Positions 52,579 to 60,497 of a DNA stretch of 64,000 nt are shown here, in pieces. A program made the translations under genes and the position numbers. The stretch is from an uncultured Acidimicrobiales bacterium. Lineage in GTDB: Bacteria; Actinomycetota; Acidimicrobiia; Acidimicrobiales; SZUA-35. The number at the start of each line of letters is the position of its first letter. Position 1 is the first letter of the stretch. The notes under the pieces are model-generated. The model was not told where the DNA came from. It did not search any database and saw nothing but the letters and a program-made list of their open reading frames with translations. The DNA is taken from NCBI GenBank assembly GCA_937922805.1, contig CALAJV010000022.1, positions 19,001 to 83,000 on the forward strand, in the 5' to 3' direction.

Positions 52579-55473
52579 ATGGCGACATCCAAGTTACGCA
52601 GGCGAAATTCAGTTTTTCTCAATACTGCACGCGCAGTAGTAGCCCTACTTCTGTTCGGCGGAACGATGGCGGTCTTTCCCACCGCAGTTGCAGCCAACAC
52701 CGGGCTGATCGTGGTCAACTCCACTGGCGATCAACCCGATGCCAACGCAACCGACGGGTTGTGCCGGACATCTTCTGGCACCTGCACGTTGCGAGCAGCA
52801 ATCAAGCACGGCAACGACACCTGGGGCGACAACACAATTCACTTCAATATTCCAGGTGGCGGGGTACAAACAATCGACGTCGGATCCACCTTCCCCGAGA
52901 TCAATAGCATCAACGGAGCCCTCACCATCGACGGCTACACCCAGCCCGGATCGGCTCCCAATACCGCTGCGACCGGTTCAAACGCCAACCTCAGAATTGA
53001 GCTGCGCGGCGTCACCAACGGTGAACCAATGTTTAACGTGATATCGGCTGCCAACACGTTTCGAGGACTAGCCGCCTACCGAAGCAACCTTCTGTTCAAC
53101 TTTGAGGGCCAAGGCGCCGATGGCAACCGGATCATCGGCAACTTCATCGGGACAAACGCTGCAGGAACCTTTGAGAATTCCGCCGGCGGCCTCGGAGTTC
53201 AGCTAAAGCTTGGTGCCGGTCAAAACGTCATTGGCACAAAGGCCCTGGCCGACCGAAACGTCATCGCTGGCAACGGAAGCCGAGCAATCCGAATAGACCA
53301 TGAGACGACAACCGACAACCTGATCCAGAACAACGTTCTTGGTCTGAAGCCAGATCTGAGCGGAAATCTCGATCAATGGGCTGGAATCGATATCCAGTGG
53401 CGAGCGAACCGCAACATGATCGGTGGCTTCGAACCAGGTCAGGGCAACCTGATAAGCGGTCACTCGTATATGGCGGTCGATCTCTCGCACGGCGCTGGAG
53501 CGAACCTCGTCGTCGGCAACTTCATCGGGACTAAGGGCGACGGAAACAGCGCAGCAGCGTATACAAAAAATCGATATGCCATCGGGATGAAGGACTTTCC
53601 CAATGGAAGTTACATCGCCAACAACGTCATGGGCGGCAACGACTGGAGCATCTGGAGTCGACACAATTACTCGGCCGACAATAACTACGTGAATAATCGC
53701 ATCGGCGTAGGCATCAATGGTGGCCTTATTCCGAATCAACGTGCTATCTCTCAGTCGGGTGTCGGCGATGTTTGGTACGGCAACATGGTCGCTGAGACGA
53801 GCGGGCTGATGACGCTCACCAACGAAGATGGCCCTAACGACTTTTTCTCCTACCCGTCGTACACGCACCGCAACACGATCACTCAGGGTCAGTACTATCA
53901 AATCGGTGCTGGCACGCTGATGTCGAAGCCGGCGATAGATATCGGCGTCGATGGCTTGACTCCTAATGATGCCGGCGACGCCGATACCGGTATTCAGGAC
54001 CTTCTGAACTGGCCTGAGATTACAGGCATTGGCCCGGGCAAGGTGTTCGGCACCGCCTGCGGTTGGTGCAAAGTCGAGGTCTACGTTTCGGGCGCTCGCT
54101 CGGCCGATGGGCAAATCGATACGTCAAGTGCCTCACCTGGTGTTGGGTTGGCCTGGATTGCTACTGCCCAGGCTGATGCCTCAGGCAACTGGTCGCTAGG
54201 CGAGAACCGAATCATTGCCGGTCGGGCGTTGTCGACCCTGGCCATCGACAATATTGGCAACACGTCCGAGCTTCCTCCCGGACAAATCGTTCCCGGGAAC
54301 CACACTGGGGCAAACGGCAACGCCAATGGCCCCAGCGCTCCGATTGGGGCTCCCGCCCCGCCTCCGCTACCAATTCCATACAACTACAGCCTTGGCAACT
54401 TTGCCTGCGCTTACGAGGGTGGCATCTTGAACTGGACAGCGGTCGGCGCTGCCAGCTACCAGGTCTATGCCGTCGCTGCCGATGGCACCGAGACGAGTCT
54501 TGGACAGCACGGTGGATCATCGCTAGCCACTCCGGCTGCAGCTAGCTTCCGAGTTACCTACAACTCTTCGGGTCAAACATTCGATGCTTCGTGCCTCGGA
54601 CCATCTTCAGGTATCAGCGGGTCAGTTGCTGATTTGGCGGGCCAGGCTGTTCCGTCAACCAACATCGATTTGTTCAACGAGAACCGAACTACCTGGATCG
54701 AATCAACTAGCACTGACCAGGCTGGCCAATACCAGTTCGACGTCAACCCAGGGTGCTACACCTTGACCTTCATCGCTCCAGCTCCTCTGCAGTTCAGCAC
54801 CGGTACCTACAACTCACAATCAGTGTGTGTTGACGACGGGGGCGCTGGCACCGTTGACGCCACAATCTTAGCTAACGGAGGATCATCGCTTCAGGGAACT
54901 GTTACCGATGCCAATGGTGCTGGAATGGCTAACGTCACCGGCTCGCTCTACACCTCCGATCAGGCTGCAACCCGAATTGGCTACCTGTCTGACATGACGA
55001 CCGATAGCAACGGCGCATTCCAGATAGATGCTGCGCCCGGTTGCTACGTTCTCACCCTTATCGCTCCGGTGAATGAAACGTTCGTCGAATCCCGAACTCA
55101 GTGGCTTAACCTCCACACCTGCATTACCAGCGGGCAGAACGGCACGCTTGGCCCGGCAACGGTTAATTCCGGTGGCGTTGCAGATGCCCAGCTCGCGGGC
55201 ATCATCACCAACGGTGCAGGCCAACCAACGGGCAACGTGTTGGTCGACCTGTTCGAAGCGAACGGTGATGGTACTCGTGGTACCTGGCTTGATAGCGGAA
55301 CATCCAACGCCAGCGGCGCATTCAATATCTCAACGCCAGCGGGTTGTTACGTATTCACCTACTCCGCTCCGAGCGGCTCGACCTGGGCTCAGACCGGAAC
55401 CCAATGGTGGAATCGAGCTTTCTGTGTGGACGCAGCTGAGGTTAACAACGGCTTCGACGCTCAGCTGAACTAA
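52579..55473 (+). CDS. Secreted right-handed beta-helix protein with Cna-B-like repeats
   Basis: 964 residues. Signal peptide to about residue 38 (AVAANT). The CSLREA-like start VVNSTGDQPDANATDGLCRT, then CTLRAAI, leads into a parallel beta-helix (~70-470) with repeated N-x-I-G-x-N and G-N-x-I motifs. A Pro linker (~580-600) and three or four ~95-residue carboxypeptidase-regulatory/Cna-B-like domains follow, each with the motif GCYxLTxIAP or a variant. A single Cys pair per domain suggests disulfides. Such proteins act as surface adhesins or bind glycans. It lies directly behind the exporter operon, but no functional link is shown. Confidence 0.83.
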   Translation: MATSKLRRRNSVFLNTARAVVALLLFGGTMAVFPTAVAANTGLIVVNSTGDQPDANATDGLCRTSSGTCTLRAAIKHGNDTWGDNTIHFNIPGGGVQTIDVGSTFPEINSINGALTIDGYTQPGSAPNTAATGSNANLRIELRGVTNGEPMFNVISAANTFRGLAAYRSNLLFNFEGQGADGNRIIGNFIGTNAAGTFENSAGGLGVQLKLGAGQNVIGTKALADRNVIAGNGSRAIRIDHETTTDNLIQNNVLGLKPDLSGNLDQWAGIDIQWRANRNMIGGFEPGQGNLISGHSYMAVDLSHGAGANLVVGNFIGTKGDGNSAAAYTKNRYAIGMKDFPNGSYIANNVMGGNDWSIWSRHNYSADNNYVNNRIGVGINGGLIPNQRAISQSGVGDVWYGNMVAETSGLMTLTNEDGPNDFFSYPSYTHRNTITQGQYYQIGAGTLMSKPAIDIGVDGLTPNDAGDADTGIQDLLNWPEITGIGPGKVFGTACGWCKVEVYVSGARSADGQIDTSSASPGVGLAWIATAQADASGNWSLGENRIIAGRALSTLAIDNIGNTSELPPGQIVPGNHTGANGNANGPSAPIGAPAPPPLPIPYNYSLGNFACAYEGGILNWTAVGAASYQVYAVAADGTETSLGQHGGSSLATPAAASFRVTYNSSGQTFDASCLGPSSGISGSVADLAGQAVPSTNIDLFNENRTTWIESTSTDQAGQYQFDVNPGCYTLTFIAPAPLQFSTGTYNSQSVCVDDGGAGTVDATILANGGSSLQGTVTDANGAGMANVTGSLYTSDQAATRIGYLSDMTTDSNGAFQIDAAPGCYVLTLIAPVNETFVESRTQWLNLHTCITSGQNGTLGPATVNSGGVADAQLAGIITNGAGQPTGNVLVDLFEANGDGTRGTWLDSGTSNASGAFNISTPAGCYVFTYSAPSGSTWAQTGTQWWNRAFCVDAAEVNNGFDAQLN

Positions 55474-55480
55474 TCTGCGC

Positions 55481-56107
55481 CTAGCCAAGTCGTCGAAAGA
55501 TGTACGCGAATGGCGACTTGGTGTAGGCAATCCCCCGACCAAGGCGATGGAGAGTCTCAGCTGTTATCGATTGTGGTTTCTTGGGCACTAAGTAGGTGTC
55601 TAGGGCACTAGTTTGAACTCGGTAGGTTCCACCGGTTGCGTTAACAACGGCGACTAGTCGGAACTGTGGGTCAATCGACGCCATTGCTACGTCGCCGTGG
55701 CTTGAGTTAACGAGCAGCGATCCCCCGACTCGAAGGTAGCGGGAGCAGTGCTCCGAGATAAACCCGGCGTAGAGCGAAATCAACAGATCAAACGATTGAT
55801 CTGCCAGCTCAAGGTCGGTCTGATAGTCGGCTGGTATGAAGGTGACCGATCGAGCTCGCTGATCGATTGTATTGGCAGCAATGATTTCCTCGACCCCTCC
55901 ATCGTCGGCGAAAAACTGTTCGGCTCGACGATCGTTGTCGACGTAAACCACCGATGGAAAAACGAACGATGGGGCCACATCCACAAACGAACCGGGATAC
56001 AAAACAGTCGACGCATCAACCTCGGTCGCGACTGCGCTAAACAGACGAAGCCGATCTCCTTGGTGTTGGTCTTGCTTGGCCCACAGCTTCTCGGTTCGAG
56101 ACATCAT
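55481..56107 (-). CDS. Methyltransferase-like protein of unknown function
   Basis: 208 residues. The layout resembles a SAM-dependent methyltransferase with loose motifs: VLYPGSFVDVAPSF (motif I position), VVYVDNDRRAEQFF (acidic end of strand 2), FDLLISLYAGFISEHCSRYLRVGGSLLVN (motifs IV and V). A canonical G-x-G-x-G is missing, so it may not bind SAM. It ends with KSPFAYIFRRLG. Convergent with the beta-helix gene (7 bp apart). Confidence 0.55.
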   Translation of the reverse strand: MMSRTEKLWAKQDQHQGDRLRLFSAVATEVDASTVLYPGSFVDVAPSFVFPSVVYVDNDRRAEQFFADDGGVEEIIAANTIDQRARSVTFIPADYQTDLELADQSFDLLISLYAGFISEHCSRYLRVGGSLLVNSSHGDVAMASIDPQFRLVAVVNATGGTYRVQTSALDTYLVPKKPQSITAETLHRLGRGIAYTKSPFAYIFRRLG

Positions 56108-56188
56108 TCGCCCACTCTAGAACCGGCATCGGAGCGAATCGACAAGATTCCGGTCGTACTGGAAGCATCGGTGAACTACGCTGCTGCC

Positions 56189-56587
56189 ATGTCGATTATT
56201 GCCCGAGCTCTCGTTGCCATCGTTGCACTCATCCATGTGTACATCGCCGTGCTCGAAATGGCGCTGTGGACGTCGCGGGGACCAGAGGTTTTCGATACGT
56301 TCCCGGCCGACCTCTTTGAACAAACAACTGAGATGGCGTTTAACCAGGGCGCCTACAACGGTGTACTCGCGGCCGGTTTGTTTTGGTCGATCTTCATCGG
56401 CGACCGGGACTGGCAACGAAACGTAGCGACCTTCTTCTTGCTAGCGGTGGCGGCGATGGGGGTCGTTGGAGCGTTGACGATAAATGCCAGTCCACTCTTC
56501 GCTCAAACAATTCCTGCGAGTCTGGCTCTGCTTGCCGTCTACCTGACAAAGCGTCCAGAACGCGTAACAACCACCCGTTTCGGCTGA
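56189..56587 (+). CDS. DUF1304 family membrane protein
   Basis: 132 residues with four hydrophobic helices. The motifs ALIHVYIAVLEMALWTSRGPEVF, FNQGAYNGVLAAGLFW and GALTINASPLFAQTIPASLALL fit DUF1304. Function unknown. The open frame extends upstream to 55748, but that part is antisense to the methyltransferase-like gene and has no similarity, so ATG 56189 is chosen. Divergent from that gene. Confidence 0.82.
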   Translation: MSIIARALVAIVALIHVYIAVLEMALWTSRGPEVFDTFPADLFEQTTEMAFNQGAYNGVLAAGLFWSIFIGDRDWQRNVATFFLLAVAAMGVVGALTINASPLFAQTIPASLALLAVYLTKRPERVTTTRFG

Positions 56588-56751
56588 TGGCACACGGGCC
56601 GGTCAACGCCCCTCCCCCATTCGAGGCTTAACGTGGCCACAGTATCGGCACCGACCCCGACGGCGGCAGCGTCGGTGCGAGCTTTGGCAAATTTTGCCCC
56701 GAAACCACCTACGTCGACCCCGGCGTCTGGGGCATTCAAAGTGAAGTGGTA

Positions 56752-58656
56752 TCAGCTTTCGACTCGTGCTGGCAAAGTCCGTCTCGGAATCTCTGGGATT
56801 GAGGGCCCCATCTTGGCCGCTAGACACGAACCACCACAGTCGGTGTTGGGATCCTCGAATCGTTCAGCAGCAAACTTGAGGTTTGCGATCACTTCGTCAA
56901 CCGAATGGTCTGGATTGTTGGCCCAGTGAATGGCGGCCAAGCCAGAAACGATCGGGGCCGACAACGACGTTCCGGTCTGTGTTGAATAGCCTCCGGTGGC
57001 GTCGTTAGCGACAGAAAAATTGGTCGGAGCGTAGATGTCGACGCATGGGCCCTTATTGAAGCCGCCTCGGATTTGACCGGGCGCGGAAAGCGATCCGACG
57101 CTCAGTCCGCCATCCCAAGCTGCCGGGTAGGAATTGCAGGCTCCAGTGCCGCTGTTGCCAGCAGCGGAGACTACGAGCACGCCGTCATCGTGGAGATCGT
57201 CGAGAACAGTCTCGATCCGACTCTGGTCACTACTTGACATAGCCGATTTTTGAACACCAAGACTCATGTTGACAATTGCGGGACCGGATCCGTGATTGTC
57301 TAGAACGTACTCCAACCCTTGAACCAGATCATTTACGTAGCCAGACTGGTTGAAAGAACCGTCGTCGTTTTCATGACAGAACGTTACTCGCACAGGGGCA
57401 ACTGTGACACCGGATGCGACCCCGACCTCTTCGGAGGCGAGAGTGCTCGCAACCTGAGTGCCGTGTCCTGATCCGCAATCTCTTGCTTCCTGAGCGGCGA
57501 GCGACGGCTTGCTGCCCGGTAGTTGCCAAAGGAGTTTGTCAGGGGGCGGAGCCGGAATTGCGGAGTCGGGAGCATTGTTTGGGTCAAGAGCAGCCCCGGA
57601 TACTACCGGTTCCTCATTAGAGCTGTCGAAGCTCCTCTCGTCGGCCGGAGTCGACTTGGGAACGGTGCTTACCATGTCAGCCATCGGCCGAAACGTCGTG
57701 TTGGCGAACGCTGAGTGCGACGTATCGATTACCCCGTCAAGGACGTACACAGTCACGCCGGCACCATCGCCATCTGGACTGTATTCGCAGGGTTGCGAAC
57801 TTCTATCGATGGCCAAACGCCAATCAGAATTTCCAGCGTCGCAATCGCTATCCCAACGCGACGGTGTAGCGCGAAGTGGCCCCGATGGGGTTGTCTGGCC
57901 GGGTGTGTAGTCATCGGGAAAATAGTCGCCCGGAAAATAGTCACTGGGAGAAAAACCACCAGGTACCTGGCTGTCTGGGTCGGGTCGATCGCTTGATGAC
58001 GGGTCATCTGTTTCCGCTTCGTATCCCGACCCGGGACCTTGATCTTCCTCAAACGGTCGGGCACCGATGTATTCGATCCCATTGGCCTGGTTTTGTTCAT
58101 CAAGCCGACAGCTTGCGGATCCGTCCCAACCCCAGCCATCGCCGTCGTCGTCAACACATGGCAGATTGAGCTCGCAGCTAGCCTTGCCGTCCCAGCCCCA
58201 CCCATCTCCGTCCCCATCATCGACGCACTTTGCTGGACCAAATTTTTTGGGGGCCACAACCTGTTGCTCAGCCGACTCGACTCGCACCGGTGGCGCCTCA
58301 TTAGCTTTGTCGGACCGGTCGTCAAGATCTTGGGTCGCGCTCTGGGCCTCGTTATCTGAATCATCCTCAGCCTGAGCCGAATCCTGCTCCACAGCCTGGG
58401 CCGACGCCGCTTCCCGCTGCTGCCAATCATCCTCAGCATGAGCCGAATCCGGCTCCACAACCTCGGCCGACGCCGCTTCCACCACAGGATCGTTACCGGA
58501 TTGGTTCGGATCACATGTCTGTTCGCCGTCCCACCCCCAGCCGTCTCCGTCGGAATCAACACATTCCGATGCCTCAGCGGCGGTACCTACCGTGCTGGCG
58601 CCTACCAACATTGAGGCTCCCAAGAGCCCTTTGGCCAAAATCTTTCGCTCAAACAT
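56752..58656 (-). CDS. Secreted subtilisin-like serine protease (S8) with Trp-rich Ca-motif repeats
   Basis: 634 residues from ATG 58656, preceded by a G-rich stretch; frame opens at 58752. Signal peptide ~1-28. Three copies of C-V-D-x-D-G-D-G-W-G-W-D-G lie in the N-terminal 190 residues (58563-58510 and 58227-58105), resembling thrombospondin type 3 calcium loops. An acidic tandem repeat separates copies one and two. Catalytic triad: Asp in VYVLDGVIDT (D307), His in DCGSGHGTQVAS (H398) and Ser in TGTSLSAPIVSG (S565); oxyanion Asn in AAGNSG. The Asp-His spacing of ~90 residues is large because of an inserted Pro/Ser-rich loop. Likely an extracellular protease with autoprocessing. Confidence 0.88.
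   Translation of the reverse strand: MFERKILAKGLLGASMLVGASTVGTAAEASECVDSDGDGWGWDGEQTCDPNQSGNDPVVEAASAEVVEPDSAHAEDDWQQREAASAQAVEQDSAQAEDDSDNEAQSATQDLDDRSDKANEAPPVRVESAEQQVVAPKKFGPAKCVDDGDGDGWGWDGKASCELNLPCVDDDGDGWGWDGSASCRLDEQNQANGIEYIGARPFEEDQGPGSGYEAETDDPSSSDRPDPDSQVPGGFSPSDYFPGDYFPDDYTPGQTTPSGPLRATPSRWDSDCDAGNSDWRLAIDRSSQPCEYSPDGDGAGVTVYVLDGVIDTSHSAFANTTFRPMADMVSTVPKSTPADERSFDSSNEEPVVSGAALDPNNAPDSAIPAPPPDKLLWQLPGSKPSLAAQEARDCGSGHGTQVASTLASEEVGVASGVTVAPVRVTFCHENDDGSFNQSGYVNDLVQGLEYVLDNHGSGPAIVNMSLGVQKSAMSSSDQSRIETVLDDLHDDGVLVVSAAGNSGTGACNSYPAAWDGGLSVGSLSAPGQIRGGFNKGPCVDIYAPTNFSVANDATGGYSTQTGTSLSAPIVSGLAAIHWANNPDHSVDEVIANLKFAAERFEDPNTDCGGSCLAAKMGPSIPEIPRRTLPARVES
58381..58490 (-). repeat. Tandem repeat encoding acidic EAASAxxVExDSAxAEDD units
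   Basis: Two adjacent units of about 22 residues in the N-terminal linker of the subtilase (E-A-A-S-A then D-S-A-H/Q-A-E-D-D). The DNA copies are nearly identical, so the array is recent and prone to length change. Confidence 0.65.
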
Positions 58657-58993
58657 TCCGATCCCACCCAATCCCATAATCGCTTCACTCTGCCTATAGG
58701 CAACAACCAAAGCAGAAGTAAATGCGCCCCGTAATCCAATGAACGTCAGCAAGGCCTTTTGGGATACCGTCCGACGACAAATTCTGAATGCGGCAAACAG
58801 AGGTTGGAGCCTCGGCTACTACCCAAACCACGCTGTGTAGCCAGCAACGCACTGACAAAGAACCCAGACAGATGCCCACCAACTATTACCGTATGATGTC
58901 GGTTCAAAATCTTTGAAAGTGCTCGTTCGAATTTTCGTCCGTGAACTCAAGACCATACTCAAGTGGTACAGCGGGTTACTAAAGGGGTTCAGA
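58657..58993. other. Intergenic region before decayed secreted gene
   Basis: 337 bp between the protease start and the ATG at 58994. I see no gene, no family motif and no long repeat. It must hold the protease promoter. An AAGGGG ribosome site at 58981-58986 belongs to the following reading frame. Confidence 0.4.
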
Positions 58994-59313
58994 ATGAAAC
59001 GCAAGCTTTAGTGTATTTGGGCTTTTGTTCTGATCGCTTCGGTCGTAGTCGGGCTGCCATCAAGCCCAGCCTCGGCCGATTCAGCGTCGATTGGTGGTGT
59101 CACATGCTCTTCGACCACTGGACAGCTATCGGCAACGGTGACTAATACTGGTTTGACGTCGACGAGGACTATCTTGGCGACGTCAGGTTGCGAGACGATG
59201 GGTTGCTCGTCAGAGTGAGGCCAGCAAACGGATCATCAGCGCTGCTCTCGCTTGATGATCTTGAGTCAGCCCTTCGTCTCGCCCGAGCGCGCCTCGACAA
59301 ACTGGTGCTATAG
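58994..59313 (+). pseudogene. Decayed small secreted protein gene
   Basis: AAGGGG seven bases upstream and ATG 58994 start M-K-R-K-L, then an in-frame TAG (59009-59011), then an excellent signal-peptide core (CIWAFVLIASVVVGLPSS, cut near PASA) and an exported-looking sequence to TGA 59216. In another frame, 59146-59313 reads DYLGDVRLRDDGLLVRVRP and then SLDDLESALRLARARLDKL, also protein-like. One nonsense and probably one frameshift therefore break what was a single gene. A terminator-like hairpin follows. Confidence 0.55.
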
Positions 59314-59327
59314 CGACCGCTATTTGT

Positions 59328-59362
59328 CTGCCTCGGCTTCGATCATACGAAGTCAGAGGCAG
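59328..59362 (+). terminator. Hairpin after the decayed gene
   Basis: Outer arms CTGCCTC (59328-59334) and GAGGCAG (59356-59362), inner arms CTTCG (59337-59341) and CGAAG (59348-59352), small internal loop. It begins 15 bp after the TAG at 59311-59313. No clear T-run. Just downstream, GATCCTGGGTC is repeated twice in tandem near 59376-59397. Confidence 0.5.
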
Positions 59363-59531
59363 GCTCTATCAGGCCGATCCTGGGTCGATCCTGGGTCGAT
59401 TCGGAAGCCCTTCGGCCGGTGACTCCGTTATCAAGCTCTCAGTTTCGATGTTCGGTCGCCGTGCTCGTGAGATCTCGGTTGGCGGCACGTCCATCGTGCT
59501 TTGGTCTCAAGTACGTTGTGAACCATTGTTT

Positions 59532-60160
59532 TTACACGACCGCTACTTCGACATTGTCTATTCGAATACTGATGCCAATCAGATCGCTTAGTTTTTGTAT
59601 AGTCCCGGTGAATTCTATGGTCGAACCTATTTCAGCAGTGTTCGCCGCCTCTTCAGAAACCTCCAAGATTACAAACACAAACCCATCGGCGTTTAAGTCA
59701 GCTCGGATTTCAAAGAAGTCTTTTCCGAAGCCGTTTTCCTCGATACCCCAAACATCGCCCCAGTAAGGGTCACTTGGGCACCTAGAAGTTCGCTCGTCGC
59801 ATCTGTAAAGTCGTCACCCTGATTCTCTTGGGATATTTCAACCAATTTGCTGACTAGTGCTTCATTGTCCTGGAGCAAAGAGTCATCTATTTCAACACTG
59901 CTAGCAGGGTCTTCAGTCGTTTCGCCCGACCAATCTGATTCCTCGTCGCCGGCTGACCCATCAGCTTCCTCAATAAGCGAAGTAGTAGTTTCGCCCGACG
60001 AACCTGATTCCTCGTCGTCGCCTGACTCGTCAGACTCCTCGACGAGCGAAGAGGTTTCCTCAGCAACTGCAGTAGAGGACGCATCCTGGCCAGCGGTTGA
60101 TGAACCGCCACAGGAAGACAGGAGCAATAGCGCTAGTGAAATTGAGAGACACTTTTTCAT
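59532..60160 (-). pseudogene. Frameshifted lipoprotein with OB-fold-like C-terminus
   Basis: ATG 60160 begins MKKCLSISLALLLLSSCGG, a lipoprotein signal, followed by an acidic Ser/Glu repeat region and QGDDFTDATSELLGAQVTLTG. In the starting frame translation stops at 59693. In the next frame the sequence continues without a break: IEENGFGKDFFEIRADLN, then FVFVILEVSEEAANTAEIG, STIEFTGTIQKL and ISIRIDNVEVAVV, stop at 59532. The switch falls at the run CCCC (59746-59749, GGGG on the coding strand); one extra G restores the frame. The joined product resembles tRNA_anti-like OB domains. It is a real frameshift or a homopolymer sequencing error. Confidence 0.68.
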
Positions 60161-60497
60161 CAACAGATCATAGGCATCTGGGACGTCCGGCAACGCGCAC
60201 CCTCGACCAAAGTCTCCACAATTCCAGAGGGCCTTGTGTCTTTCCAAGTATCGAGTTCAGGACGTGTCGTCACTTTCAAAACGCTAGCTGACTTTCGCCG
60301 GTGAGCGATCTCCTACCCTCTCGAACCGGCCAAAACGAACATCACTGCCTTCCCAGTTGACTAATGAGTGACCATTCGCATTGGGCCGATGAGCAGCTCG
60401 CGTGGGTCGGGTGAACCTTCTCACAATTCGGCGACTAACTTTCGCGGGATTAGGACCGACTCGTAGCAGGTTGGTCCTTCTTGCCTTTGGAGTCATT
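60161..60497. other. Divergent intergenic region
   Basis: 337 bp between the frameshifted lipoprotein gene and the last gene. A hairpin with arms AGGACCGAC (60452-60460) and GTTGGTCCT (60470-60478), one wobble pair, sits just before the ribosome site GGAG (60489-60492) of the last gene and could act on its translation. No gene seen. Confidence 0.45.

Noticed and set aside
53203..54114. 303-codon minus frame within the beta-helix gene
   Set aside because: Antisense to a secreted protein with a clear signal peptide; no motif of its own.
57753..58562. 269-codon minus frame inside the subtilase gene
   Set aside because: Shifted-frame shadow over the repeat-rich N-terminus; the subtilase frame holds all motifs.
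59376..59397. Two GATCCTGGGTC copies as a CRISPR or attachment site
   Set aside because: Only two adjacent short copies with no spacers and no integrase nearby.
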